NCBI RefSeq assembly: GCF_013177315.1
Contig: NZ_CP053661.1
Coordinates: 4,774,001-4,838,000 of the forward strand
Reading direction: 5' to 3'
Origin: Thermoleptolyngbya sichuanensis A183
GTDB lineage: Bacteria > Cyanobacteriota > Cyanobacteriia > Elainellales > Elainellaceae
DNA length: 64,000 nt
Part shown: positions 46,218 to 55,735 of the stretch, one piece after another
Position numbering within the stretch: position 1 is the stretch's first letter
How the letters are laid out: each line of letters begins with the position of its first letter
Position numbers and translations under genes: made by a program
The notes under the pieces: model-generated
Database searches by the model: none
Seen by the model: the letters and a program-made list of their open reading frames with translations, nothing else
Told to the model about the DNA's origin: nothing

Positions 46218-46959
46218 TCAGTTTCGCATCAGCATTAACCGCGTTCGAGACCTGATTGCGCTTCATAACTCTATCAAGGCTCAAGCCACTGGCGCACTTG
46301 ATATATCAGATATGTTGCGTGCTGCGCTCGTTCTTGCTGTAAGCGCATTAGACTACTACGTGCATGAAGTTGTGACGTTGGGAATGCTAGAAATTCATCG
46401 AGGAAATCGCTCTGAGCCAGCACCTTCGGCAAACACTGCTCAATCAGCGTTCTCACGCTTTCAAGTCTCGCTGGGTGGTGCGCGTCAAGATCGATTGACA
46501 GCAATTGATATTGCTTCTTGGCTTGAGGCTGAAATGCAGCAAATTCAGGGGTATGAGTTTCTCCAGAAGTCTCATACAATTTCAGATTTGATTCCCATAA
46601 TATCAAGCAGTATTCTTAATAAGTTGAATAATACGTCTTGGCTAGAAAGTGAAATTAGAGAGCGTTTAGGATATCAAAGCTTTCAGCAAGCAGACAAAAT
46701 TGCTGAAGCTATCAGGTACATTTCAGATAAAAAATTGTGGGACGAAGTAGCTATTCAAATGAGTAAGCCTGCAAAAGATATCAAACAAGAGTTAAATTCG
46801 ATCGTTGATCGAAGAAATAAAATTGCTCATGAAGCTGACATTGACCCAACTTTTAATATTGGCAGTCGATGGAATATTGATGAGGTGCTAGTTGGTGATG
46901 CGGTTGACTTTATTGAGAGGCTTGTTGAGAGTATTCACAAAGCGTTGCAAGTACAGTAA
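46201..46959 (+). CDS. HEPN-domain protein (RiboL-PSP-type), putative RNase
   Basis: A 252-aa protein with the two HEPN ends separated by a long insert. The N-terminal part has ALVLAVSALDYYVHEVVTLGM, and the C-terminal helix has DRRNKIAHEAD, an R-x4-H motif (Arg205, His210) that is the RNase active-site signature of HEPN proteins. It resembles the RiboL-PSP-HEPN group found in defence and toxin-antitoxin contexts. The start ATG at 46201 lies inside the ParA gene. An effector role controlled by ParA is inferred, not shown. Confidence 0.8.
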   Translation: MQSALDQFRISINRVRDLIALHNSIKAQATGALDISDMLRAALVLAVSALDYYVHEVVTLGMLEIHRGNRSEPAPSANTAQSAFSRFQVSLGGARQDRLTAIDIASWLEAEMQQIQGYEFLQKSHTISDLIPIISSSILNKLNNTSWLESEIRERLGYQSFQQADKIAEAIRYISDKKLWDEVAIQMSKPAKDIKQELNSIVDRRNKIAHEADIDPTFNIGSRWNIDEVLVGDAVDFIERLVESIHKALQVQ

Positions 46960-47223
46960 ACAAACTGGCTTGATCTGTCTGGAGAAAGGCTGAAAAAAGC
47001 TTTGGCTGGTCTTCTCTAGCCGCATTAACTATTAACTATTGTGCATTGTTCAGCTCATCCCCAAACCTTGCTCAAGTCCAGCCGGAACCCTGTCAGCACG
47101 GGGTCGCCGCTGAGGGAGTCGGGGTTTTCTAGAATCTGCACCGACTCACTGGGGCGGTAGATATAGGCGCGGCGATCGCCCCGATCCAGCAGCCAGCCCA
47201 ACTGAAAGCCCGGTTCCTGCTGA

Positions 47224-48740
47224 CTTTAGTTTGGACTAACTGGCATCACAATAATGCTCAACAGGATGCCATAAAGAATCTGCTCAACCGTTCATAACAG
47301 TTGAACTTAAGGAATTGGATACAATCCTGCTCGCAGTTAAGCTGCTGTTGCAACCGGACTGTTCAGGGATTGTTCGGATGTCTTGCGTTTCGAGGCTCGT
47401 TTTTTGACCATCGGATAGCAGGGACGAGGAGTTGGCTTGTGCCCCTTGCCTCGTCCTGGCGATTTACCACGAGGTTTAGGCGCAGGAGCAGGGGTGCCAA
47501 TCGCTGCCAAAATGCCTGCAAACGCTTGTGCGACCCGACCCGGAGTCAACGTTTCTTGCGGTGCCTGCCAGGGCAAGGGGTGGTCAGTACAGTCCTTTCG
47601 CGCTAACCACAACTGCCAACTGAGCAACGGCATCAGGCTGCTCCACTGTTCGGTTGCCGATACAGAACTGAACTGGGGATGTGTCCAATATAGCCTCTGC
47701 TTGGCAAAGCGATACCAGTGTTCAATGGCAAAGCGACGGAGGTAGTGCAACCACAGGGTTTCTAACGGAGGCATCTGCTCACCCAGCCAAACTAACCACA
47801 AAGGAGCCAAGCGTCGCGTGCTGCTCTGTGTCTCCAGCACCTCCACGCGCAACACTTCCATTGCCCGTTTGGGGGATTTGCGGAAATGGTATGCACTCCA
47901 ACGACTGACCCGCACTCGTCCCCAGTTGGGATCATCGACTTCAACGGTTTCGACCGGGACACTCCAAGTGTCAGGGTCATTGAGTTTCATCTTATGTCCA
48001 TGCTTGGCAGGTGCGCCTCGCCCTCGATACGCTGGGGGCGCGCCATAGACACATCGATTGGATGTAACCCGCAGCAGCAAGTCTGCCTCAATCCCTGCCG
48101 TTTGGTTGACAAAACTGGCATTGCCGTACCCTCGGTCGTAGATCGCCAACGGACGCACCGCTAACTGCCGAGTCACTTGTTTGAGTTGGAATGCCGCTTT
48201 ACTGGCGGGTGTTTCAAAGCTGGTGATGCGCTCATGCCGCAATGGTAATGCCCAACTGCCCCTGTCTTCAGCAATCCAGGCTAAGGTACTGTAGTTTTGT
48301 CCGGCTATCGGGGCATGTCCTGTTCTGCCTGATAAGGTGCGGTCTTTCAAACGCCTGGCAGCAGGACGGTTCCACCGACTCGCATCACCTGCCAACAACG
48401 GTTGCTGCTGAGTCGGTATCTGCTGCACCAACAGCTTCAGCACCTTTGATCGGGGTAGGCGGCTATCGCGCAACGCTTCATAGGTGCTCGACCACTGGCG
48501 ACGAAAGACAGGACTCTGCGATAGCCTCACAAACGACACGATGCACGCACTCACTAACACGGCATCCATCAGATCAAACAGGGCATCTCTGGCGTTTCCC
48601 AAGCTGGCATACAACGTTTGGCGAAATTGCTGAAGTTCGTTGAAAATCATGGGGTCAATGTTGGTTGTACTTCATTGACCTTACGGCAGTCGGTGCTTCT
48701 CATTGACTGCCTTCCTCTTCACCATTAGTCCAAACTAAAG
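47224..48740 (-). mobile_element. Insertion sequence copy 3, 1517 bp
   Basis: The same length, terminal repeats and transposase as copies 1 and 2. The direct repeat here is TGCTGA, 6 bp (47218-47223 and 48741-48746), one shorter than at the other two copies. It interrupts the Uma2 gene, and all three copies share the same orientation. Confidence 0.95.
47337..48650 (-). CDS. DDE transposase of IS copy 3 (IS4/IS701-like)
   Basis: An intact 437-aa protein identical in sequence to those of copies 1 and 2, including the presumed DDE residues and the basic C-terminal tail. Confidence 0.93.
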   Translation of the reverse strand: MIFNELQQFRQTLYASLGNARDALFDLMDAVLVSACIVSFVRLSQSPVFRRQWSSTYEALRDSRLPRSKVLKLLVQQIPTQQQPLLAGDASRWNRPAARRLKDRTLSGRTGHAPIAGQNYSTLAWIAEDRGSWALPLRHERITSFETPASKAAFQLKQVTRQLAVRPLAIYDRGYGNASFVNQTAGIEADLLLRVTSNRCVYGAPPAYRGRGAPAKHGHKMKLNDPDTWSVPVETVEVDDPNWGRVRVSRWSAYHFRKSPKRAMEVLRVEVLETQSSTRRLAPLWLVWLGEQMPPLETLWLHYLRRFAIEHWYRFAKQRLYWTHPQFSSVSATEQWSSLMPLLSWQLWLARKDCTDHPLPWQAPQETLTPGRVAQAFAGILAAIGTPAPAPKPRGKSPGRGKGHKPTPRPCYPMVKKRASKRKTSEQSLNSPVATAA

Positions 48741-49455
48741 TGCTGATATTCGCGCATTTTGGCTTACAGGGTTTCCAGGCTGTCGCTGGGCGATCGCAGC
48801 TCAATCACCACATCGGGACAAATCGGCGCAAATTGCTCCTGCTGTTCTGGGGTCAGCGCGTTCCACCGATCCAGCCGAATCCACGCCGCATCGGGCGATC
48901 GCTTTGCCCCGGTAGACAGCTTGAACCCCGCGCTGGAGCTAAACACAACGTCCTGCCCAGTTTGCTCGTTCCAAACATAAAGCTGACCAATAATGCCTGC
49001 TTCGCGATTGCCAGTGCCAGAACCAACAGGCGACATAATCACTAGATCTCCATCTGCATTTTGTTCGATTCGCAAGTCGCGATTGACCTGGCAAAACTCA
49101 AAAAACTGCTCGTCGGTCATGGGCAGCGACGGGGGCAGGTGGACGGTGAACGCAGCAGGGGCGATCGCCCTTGGGGTGGAACGTTCAGACTGCATGGGTT
49201 GAGGGGTCGAGGGGTGAGGGGTTGAGAGATGAGAGTCGGCAGGCAAAATTTCGGCCGAGCGCTGGCAAAGCGGCGGGGATAGCTTCACAATAGACGATGG
49301 AGACAGTGGGCTACCTGAAAACGCCCAATCGGTGAACTAAACGCAATCTAAACGCAATATTATGAAGTGTCGGGTAAAGTATCGGGTGCAGGATGCCAGT
49401 TTTGCAGCCCGCTTCCCGAATTCTGACCTCTGAATCCCTAACCCAATAAACCCTT

Positions 49456-50514
49456 ATGTCCGAGTCCACAACCCCTTCTTCGATTCCCGAATCTGAAGCC
49501 CCGATGTCGCCGATGGAAGCAGCAGCAGATGGGGCATCGAACGGTGCATCAGAAGTCGCTAGCGAGGCGGGTTCGGCGGCGCGTCAGCTTTTGGGCATGA
49601 AGGGCGCAAAGTCGGGCGAGACGAATATCTGGAAGATCCGCCTCCAGTTGATGAAGCCGATTACCTGGATTCCGCTGATCTGGGGTGTGGTGTGCGGTGC
49701 GGCCGCGTCGGGCAACTACACCTGGACGCTGGAGAATGTGCTGATTTCGGCGGCCTGTATGCTGCTTTCGGGGCCGCTGCTGGCAGGCTACACGCAAACC
49801 ATTAATGATTACTACGACCGCGACATCGACGCGATTAACGAACCCTACCGTCCGATTCCCTCTGGCGCAATTTCGGTGCCGCAGGTAAAGGCGCAAATTC
49901 TGGTGCTGCTGTTTGCAGGGCTGGCGATCGCCTACGCACTCGACCAATGGGCCGGGCACGAGTTTCCGCAAATCACGGCGATCGCCCTCTTTGGCTCCTT
50001 CCTCAGCTATATCTACTCCGCGCCACCGCTGAAGCTAAAGAAAAACGGCTGGCTGGGCAACTATGCGCTGGGGGCTAGCTATATCGCGCTACCCTGGTGG
50101 GCGGGCCAGGCGCTATTTGGAGGACTGTCGCCGACGGTGATGGTGCTGACGCTGTTCTATAGTCTGGCAGGCTTGGGCATCGCCGTGGTCAACGATTTCA
50201 AAAGCGTGGAGGGCGATCGCCAGCTTGGTCTAAAGTCGCTGCCCGTGATGTTTGGTATCGGCACAGCAGCGTGGATTTGCGTCCTGATGATTGACGTATT
50301 TCAGGGCGGCATCGCGGCGTACCTGATGAGCATCGGGCAAAATCTCTACGCCGTGCTGCTGATTTTGCTGGTGATTCCGCAAATCGTGTTTCAGGATATG
50401 TACTTTCTGCGCGACCCGCTGAAAAACGACGTGAAATATCAAGCCAGCGCCCAGCCGTTTTTGGTGTTGGGGATGCTGGTCGCCGCGCTGGCCATCGGCC
50501 ATGCAGGCGTATAA
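49456..50514 (+). CDS. chlG: Chlorophyll synthase
   Basis: A 352-aa UbiA-type prenyltransferase with about eight membrane segments. It attaches geranylgeranyl or phytyl pyrophosphate to chlorophyllide. The two aspartate-rich motifs are NDYYDRDIDAINEPYRPIPSG (first diphosphate site) and NDFKSVEGDRQLGLKSLPV (second). The alanine/serine-rich N-terminal 50 residues are a cytosolic extension common in cyanobacterial ChlG. TrmB follows 99 bp downstream. Confidence 0.95.
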   Translation: MSESTTPSSIPESEAPMSPMEAAADGASNGASEVASEAGSAARQLLGMKGAKSGETNIWKIRLQLMKPITWIPLIWGVVCGAAASGNYTWTLENVLISAACMLLSGPLLAGYTQTINDYYDRDIDAINEPYRPIPSGAISVPQVKAQILVLLFAGLAIAYALDQWAGHEFPQITAIALFGSFLSYIYSAPPLKLKKNGWLGNYALGASYIALPWWAGQALFGGLSPTVMVLTLFYSLAGLGIAVVNDFKSVEGDRQLGLKSLPVMFGIGTAAWICVLMIDVFQGGIAAYLMSIGQNLYAVLLILLVIPQIVFQDMYFLRDPLKNDVKYQASAQPFLVLGMLVAALAIGHAGV

Positions 50515-50613
50515 GGCGTATATCGTTGCTCAATCCCTGCTCAATCCCTCACCCTGCCGCCGCCCAAACTCTAAAATCCAAAATCCCAAAATCCAAGATC
50601 GGCATCCTTTCCC

Positions 50614-51258
50614 ATGCCCGTTGTCCGCGTTCGCCAGCACGTCAACCCGCTCAGCCAAAAGTACCAGCAGCCCATCCAGCCGCCAGACTGGTCGCAAGTC
50701 TTCACTCACCCAGCTCGACCGCTGCATCTGGACATTGGCTGTGGGCGGGGCGTGTTTTTGCTAAAAATGGCGCAAATCGAGCCAGACTGGAATTTCCTGG
50801 GGCTGGAGATTCGTGAGCCGCTGGTCGAGCAAGCGCTGAAATGGCGCGACGAGGAGGCGTTGGGAAACCTGCACTATCTCTTTTGCAACGCCAGCAACTC
50901 GCTGGAACCCCTGCTGCGATCGCTCCCACCCAGCAGCCTCCAGCGCGTCAGCATCCAGTTTCCCGACCCCTGGTTCAAAAAGCGACACCAAAAGCGGCGC
51001 GTTGTGCAGCCCAGCATGGTGCGAACGCTGGCGAACCATATGCCCTCCGGCAGTGTGGTGTTTCTGCAATCGGATGTCGAAGCAGTGGCGGCGGAAATGT
51101 GCGATCGCTTCCAGGAACATCCCGCATTTCAGCGCCAATCGGCCGAATGGCTCCCCGACAACCCGCTGCCCGTTGCCACCGAGCGTGAGTCGTCCACCCT
51201 TGCTCGACGGGAACCTGTGTTTCGCGCTCTGTTTATCAGAGGTGCAGAAGAAGAATGA
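50614..51258 (+). CDS. trmB: tRNA (guanine-N7-)-methyltransferase
   Basis: A 214-aa SAM-dependent enzyme making m7G46 in tRNA variable loops. DIGCGRGVFLL binds SAM, and QFPDPWFKKRHQKRR is the TrmB catalytic signature. The length is normal. It ends in a purine-rich tract shared with the dacB-lptC convergent spacer, and the next gene is convergent. Confidence 0.93.
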   Translation: MPVVRVRQHVNPLSQKYQQPIQPPDWSQVFTHPARPLHLDIGCGRGVFLLKMAQIEPDWNFLGLEIREPLVEQALKWRDEEALGNLHYLFCNASNSLEPLLRSLPPSSLQRVSIQFPDPWFKKRHQKRRVVQPSMVRTLANHMPSGSVVFLQSDVEAVAAEMCDRFQEHPAFQRQSAEWLPDNPLPVATERESSTLARREPVFRALFIRGAEEE

Positions 51259-51310
51259 AGAGGGAAGAGGGAAGAACGAAGAACGAAGAATGAAGAGGGA
51301 AGAGGGGTAG
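51254..51310. repeat. Purine-rich repeat tract in a convergent spacer
   Basis: Imperfect GAAGAACGAAGA/GAAGAGGGAAGA units. A 17-nt segment (51266-51282) also occurs, inverted, at 5382-5398 in the dacB-lptC convergent spacer. Confidence 0.6.
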
Positions 51311-51321
51311 AGCGTTTAGTT

Positions 51322-52875
51322 TCAAATCCATGACGGCAGCCAGCGGCGCATCTGTAGCCCGTCCGCAGAGAGGGGCAGTCCCAGAAACAATGGCATCCAG
51401 AAGATAAAGCCGAGAAGCACGAGGGCGATCGCCCCCCGCGCCAGCCAACGCGACCCAGACTGAGCATTCCGCAGCCAGCGATCCAGCACCAGCGCCAGCC
51501 CCAGCACCGTGAACAGTTCCGCGCTCATGTAGTGGTAGAGAAACGTGCAGCGCGTGACCCGCATCCACATCAGCCACTGCACGGCCCAGTTGCCCACCAC
51601 AAACGCCGCAGCGCTGAGATATCCTTGCGTCGCTGGTGGCAGCAGGAGTGGTTCGGTCTGGCCCGACCGGGCAGCCCAGAGCGATCGCCCCCAGTGCCAC
51701 AGCCAGTAGCCCACCGCACCCGCCAGCAGCGCCACAGCCAGCGTCGAGAGCCACCACAGGGTCGGCGTGCCCATCGCGTGAACGTCGTAAATCAAGTCTC
51801 CAGCCGCCGTGGGCGCATCGGGCCCGACCACAGGGACGGGATCGCCCGGCACCGCTGTTTTGTAAAAGTAGGCAACCGGACGCAGCATCAGCGGCCAGGT
51901 ATACCAAGGCGAACAGTAGGGGTGAGCGTCCATGCCACCGACGCGGCTGTGGTAGTCCAAAATGCGGTTTTGCCAGCCTGCAAAGCTGGTGCTGGGGTCG
52001 AGTTGAATATAGGGCAGCCAGCTCAGGTAGTAAGTCAGAAAAGGAATTCCCGCCATGCTCAGCGCCCACACGCCCGCATTTAAGTGAGACAGGCTCGACA
52101 GCGGCGGGGCAAAGGGCAGGCTGGGCAATCCGTGCTGCTGCAACCGCTGCATTCCCCATGCCACTATCCACAGCAGGTACGCCCCCGCCAGAAACGCTAC
52201 GCCGTTCCACTTGATCCCCACCGACGCGCCGAAGCCTATGCCCGCCAGCACCAGATTCAGCCAGACAACGGGGGTGAGTTTGTTGGCGGAATGCAGCCTG
52301 TGGAGCGATCGCAGCAAACACCACCAGCCCAATAGCCCAAATAAGATTAGATAGACATTATTCAACGCATAGCGCGATTCGACCAGTAAGAACCCTTCGC
52401 AGGCTGCCAACAGCGCCGTCAGCAGGGCGATCGCCTTTCGCCCCGTCAGCAGGTGGGCGATCGCCCCCAACACCAGCGGAATCACCGCCCCGGTCACTGC
52501 GTTCAGCCAGCGATAGCTAATGGTTGAAACATACAGCCCGCTGAGGCCGTTGTAGGTTTCTGGGCCGCCCCAGCCCAGTCGCTCCGACAGCCAGATGCCG
52601 CCCGCGATCAGGTACGTGCTGAGGGGCGGGTGGCCGCCAAACTCCTGCTGTCCCTGCAAAAACGCCGCCGCAAACTTGGCGTAATACACCTCGTCGAACA
52701 CCAGCGTATTGAACCGCCCCAGCCCCCACAGCCGCAGCGCCAGCGACACCCCAAAAATGCCCGCCAGCCCCAGCCCGTACCACGGCAGCGAGGAGGACGA
52801 CGCAGCAGGTTGGAAACGCTTGGATTGAAAACGCTTGGATTGAAAACGCTTGGACAATCGAACAGAGCGGCTCAT
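51322..52875 (-). CDS. Membrane glycosyltransferase of the PMT/GT39 family
   Basis: A 517-aa multi-pass membrane protein from the ATG at 52875. FDEVYYAKFAAAF contains the Asp-Glu pair of the first external loop typical of GT39 dolichyl/polyprenyl-phosphate mannosyltransferases, and HPPLSTYLI follows. About ten membrane helices are visible. It likely transfers sugar from a polyprenyl phosphate carrier to protein or lipid on the periplasmic side. The first residues contain three tandem KRFQS units encoded by a 15-bp tandem repeat. Confidence 0.88.
   Translation of the reverse strand: MSRSVRLSKRFQSKRFQSKRFQPAASSSSLPWYGLGLAGIFGVSLALRLWGLGRFNTLVFDEVYYAKFAAAFLQGQQEFGGHPPLSTYLIAGGIWLSERLGWGGPETYNGLSGLYVSTISYRWLNAVTGAVIPLVLGAIAHLLTGRKAIALLTALLAACEGFLLVESRYALNNVYLILFGLLGWWCLLRSLHRLHSANKLTPVVWLNLVLAGIGFGASVGIKWNGVAFLAGAYLLWIVAWGMQRLQQHGLPSLPFAPPLSSLSHLNAGVWALSMAGIPFLTYYLSWLPYIQLDPSTSFAGWQNRILDYHSRVGGMDAHPYCSPWYTWPLMLRPVAYFYKTAVPGDPVPVVGPDAPTAAGDLIYDVHAMGTPTLWWLSTLAVALLAGAVGYWLWHWGRSLWAARSGQTEPLLLPPATQGYLSAAAFVVGNWAVQWLMWMRVTRCTFLYHYMSAELFTVLGLALVLDRWLRNAQSGSRWLARGAIALVLLGFIFWMPLFLGLPLSADGLQMRRWLPSWI
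52822..52851 (-). repeat. 15-bp in-frame tandem repeat in the GT39 N-terminus
   Basis: GGATTGAAAACGCTT is present at 52822-52836 and 52837-52851, after a shortened related unit. On the minus strand it encodes repeated KRFQS before the first membrane helix. Confidence 0.9.
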
Positions 52876-53185
52876 AGGGAATCGGAGAGAAAGCATTTCT
52901 CAGAGGGCATGTCTCAACCATCATAAACAACCCACCGTTGGATCGATTTTGGATTTTAGATGGGCGATTTTGGATTCCGCGTCCAATGGCCTGCAGGGCT
53001 TCCAGCGATTTCATCTGGATCGTGGGCTTGGCGAATTGGGACTGAAGGAAGAGGATCGCCCCAGCCAAAAGACTCAGCGCTGGGCAACCCCCAACCTCTC
53101 TGGCGCTGGCGCTACGGAGTCATCACCCCTGTTCCCCGACCTACCCTTTCGGGAATTCTGAGGACTGAAGACAACAGGGTGGATC

Positions 53186-54712
53186 ATGCTAGCAAGAGTT
53201 TGGAGCGCTTCGCTGATCGGCATCAACGCGATGAAGGTAGGCGTGGAGGTGGATATCGCTGGGGGGCTACCTGCGATCGTGGTGGTGGGGCTACCCGATA
53301 CAGCCGTGCAGGAGTCCAAAGAGCGCGTTAAGGCGGCATTGAAGAACGCAGGCTATGCTTTTCCGATGCGGCGGGTGGTGGTTAACCTGACCCCGGCGGA
53401 TTTGCGAAAAGAGGGGCCCAGCTTCGATTTGCCGATTAGCATGGGCATTTTGGCGGCATCAGAGCAAGTGAATGTGCAGTTGTTAGAGCAGTTTATCCTG
53501 CTGGGGGAGGTGTCGCTGGATGGGTCGCTGCGGGCTGTGGCGGGGGTGCTGGCGATCGCCGCTACGGCCAAGCAACTGGGAATGCGCGGCATCGTGGTGC
53601 CCGCCGACAATGCCCGCGAAGCTGCCCTGGTGCAGGGCATCGACGTATACGGCTTCCAGCATTTGTCGGAGGTGGCAGATTTTCTAAACCATCCCGATCG
53701 CTATCAGCCGCTCCAGGTGAATGCGACGGAAGAACTCGCGCGATCGCCCTTTACGGGTCTAGACCTCAAAGACGTGAAAGGTCAGGCCCAGGCCCGCCGC
53801 GCCCTAGAAATCGCCGCCGCTGGGGGGCATAATCTGGTATTCGTGGGCCCGCCGGGTAGTGGCAAAACCATGCTGGCCCGACGGCTTCCCGGCATTTTGC
53901 CGCCGCTGAGCTTTGAGGAAGCGCTGGAGGTGACGCAAATCCACTCCGTCGCCGGCCTGCTGAAGGAAAGAGGCAGCCTGGTGTGCGATCGCCCCTTTCG
54001 CAGTCCCCACCACTCTGCTTCGGGCCCGTCGCTGGTCGGCGGCGGCAGTTTCCCTCGCCCCGGAGAAATCTCCCTTGCCCATAGAGGCGTGCTTTTTTTG
54101 GACGAACTCACAGAATTTAAGCGGGATGTCCTAGAGTTTCTGCGACAGCCGCTTGAGGATGGCTGCGTCACCATCTCCCGCACGCGCCAGTCCGTCGCTT
54201 TTCCTGCCCAGTTCACTCTGGTCGCCAGCACCAACCCCTGCCCCTGCGGCTATTTTGGCGACACGGTGCAGGTCTGTACTTGCTCTCCCCGCAGCCGCGA
54301 GCAGTATTGGGCCAAGCTGTCGGGGCCGCTGATGGATCGGATTGACCTGCAAGTGGCGGTGAATCGACTGAAGCCTGAGGAAATGATCCAGCAGCCTAAA
54401 GGCGAAGATTCTCAGACGGTGCGCCAGCGGGTGCAGCAGGCGCGGAGTCGCTCCCAGGCGCGGCTCCAAAGCCAAGGGCTGCGCTGCAATGCTGAGATGC
54501 AGAGCCGCCACCTGCGGAAATGGTGTCAGTTGGACGACACCACGCAAGCCCTGCTGGAAGGGGCGATTCGCAAGCTGGGGCTGTCGGCCCGCGCCACCGA
54601 TCGCATCCTAAAAGTTGCCCGCACGATTGCCGATCTGGCGGGCGAAGAGGGGTTGCAAACTGCTCACGTTGCCGAAGCAATTCAGTACCGCACTATTGAC
54701 CGAATGCAGTAG
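53186..54712 (+). CDS. comM: YifB/ComM-type Mg-chelatase-like AAA+ ATPase
   Basis: A 508-aa protein with the N-terminal Lon-like/ChlI-associated domain (residues about 20-140). The AAA+ core has GPPGSGKTMLARRLPGILP (Walker A) and RGVLFLDELTEF (Walker B). It ends in a Mg-chelatase C-terminal domain with a zinc-finger-like segment (CPCGYFGDTVQVCTCSP). ComM is a branch-migration helicase in natural transformation. Complete length and a clear start at 53186. Confidence 0.94.
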   Translation: MLARVWSASLIGINAMKVGVEVDIAGGLPAIVVVGLPDTAVQESKERVKAALKNAGYAFPMRRVVVNLTPADLRKEGPSFDLPISMGILAASEQVNVQLLEQFILLGEVSLDGSLRAVAGVLAIAATAKQLGMRGIVVPADNAREAALVQGIDVYGFQHLSEVADFLNHPDRYQPLQVNATEELARSPFTGLDLKDVKGQAQARRALEIAAAGGHNLVFVGPPGSGKTMLARRLPGILPPLSFEEALEVTQIHSVAGLLKERGSLVCDRPFRSPHHSASGPSLVGGGSFPRPGEISLAHRGVLFLDELTEFKRDVLEFLRQPLEDGCVTISRTRQSVAFPAQFTLVASTNPCPCGYFGDTVQVCTCSPRSREQYWAKLSGPLMDRIDLQVAVNRLKPEEMIQQPKGEDSQTVRQRVQQARSRSQARLQSQGLRCNAEMQSRHLRKWCQLDDTTQALLEGAIRKLGLSARATDRILKVARTIADLAGEEGLQTAHVAEAIQYRTIDRMQ

Positions 54713-54749
54713 GGCAAGCCAACCCGCCTTCGTCACCAACCGATGGGTT

Positions 54750-55475
54750 TTAGTCCACCCAGCCAATTTCGTCATTGCTGATAGATGGAGCGACGGGGCC
54801 AGGCAGCGGCGGGGGCGATTGCAGCGTGCGCCGTAGCTCTAGCTGGGAGGTTTGCGACGGTTCGTGTCCCGGATGCACCTCTTTGCGGGGGGCAGAGACT
54901 GGAGGAGCAGGCGCAGATTGTTCGGCAGGTTTGGGCGCGGATTGAGGCGCGGGCTGGGCGGCGGCGGCGGCAAGGGGCTGGAGAGCGGCAGCAGCTTTGG
55001 CTTCTTCGCTGAGTTTGGCGTTTAGCTCTGTCAGTTGCACGATGACGCGCTTGGTTTCATCCAGTTCAGTCTTGAGTTGGGCGGCAGCAGCGGCTTCTGC
55101 TTTAAGCTGGTCGATCTGAGCCTGCTGGGCGGCTAGCTCGGTCTCTAGGGCTGCAATCTTGCGCTGGAGAATGGCTTCGTTGGCCTGCGAGGCTTCCAGG
55201 GCAGCTTGCAGATCGGGCACTGCATTGGGAGCAGGTTCAGGGGCGGGTTCCGGGGCAGGTTCAGGGGCGATCGCCCCACGCTCCATCTCAGCACTCGCCG
55301 CCTCAGCACTCGCCGTCTCAGCGCCTTTTTCTGCCACGGGATCCGGTGCTGATGCGTCGGTTCGCTCCAGGGTGGAGGTGGTTTTCGTGTCGGTCTGGTT
55401 GTCCATATTGCTTTTCTCCCATGCCCTACTCGACGCAGTAAAACGTCTTTGCGGCTTAACTCGCTTGCGTGCCAT
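54750..55475 (-). CDS. Coiled-coil protein, hypothetical
   Basis: A 241-aa protein from the ATG at 55475. A basic N-terminus (MARKRVKPQRRF) is followed by an acidic Ala/Pro/Glu-rich region and then a coiled coil at about residues 100-175 (KIAALETELAAQQAQIDQLKAEA). The tail ends with a conserved-looking acidic segment (SISNDEIGWVD). No family is recognised. It is convergent with comM, ending 38 bp from its stop. Confidence 0.65.
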   Translation of the reverse strand: MARKRVKPQRRFTASSRAWEKSNMDNQTDTKTTSTLERTDASAPDPVAEKGAETASAEAASAEMERGAIAPEPAPEPAPEPAPNAVPDLQAALEASQANEAILQRKIAALETELAAQQAQIDQLKAEAAAAAQLKTELDETKRVIVQLTELNAKLSEEAKAAAALQPLAAAAAQPAPQSAPKPAEQSAPAPPVSAPRKEVHPGHEPSQTSQLELRRTLQSPPPLPGPVAPSISNDEIGWVD

Positions 55476-55735
55476 GCTATTTGATCTAAACCCTATACCA
55501 TTCTCCCCCGCCTGACTATAGCGCCGAATCTCCCACAAGTGAGGAATCCATCACGCAAATTGACGCGAGTTCATTAAATTTTAGGTTTAATTAGGCGAGA
55601 GATTCTTCCAACTGCATAAGTTCCAAAAGAAAGCGCCGTCGGAGTCTGAGAGAGCAAGACCCAACGGCGCTACCGAACTGGATGAGTTAAATCAGTTGAA
55701 CTTCCGATCAAACTTTGATGGGCAAAGGCGAGCGC

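Larger units (their letters stand above)
47055..49195 (-). pseudogene. Uma2-family nuclease gene, broken by a stop codon and IS copy 3
   Basis: A Uma2/DUF820 (PD-(D/E)XK-like) gene in two pieces. The 5' part (48741-49195) has MTDEQFFEFCQVN, PDAAWIRLDRW and CPDVVIELRSPSDSLETL, then a TAA at 48764-48766 where the family has glutamine (LQAKMREY). The frame stays open beyond this to AKMREYQ. IS copy 3 with its duplication TGCTGA follows. On the other side (47055-47223) the frame resumes exactly with EPGFQLGWLLDRGDRRAYIYRPSESVQIL and ends in TGA. So the gene has two lesions, one a single-base change. The start at 49195 (MQSERS) is preferred; an open frame runs to 49288. Confidence 0.85.

Noticed and set aside
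51236-52324. 362-aa minus-strand frame overlapping the GT39 gene
   Set aside because: Gly/Ala/Arg-rich shadow in another frame of the glycosyltransferase, which has clear motifs and membrane segments.
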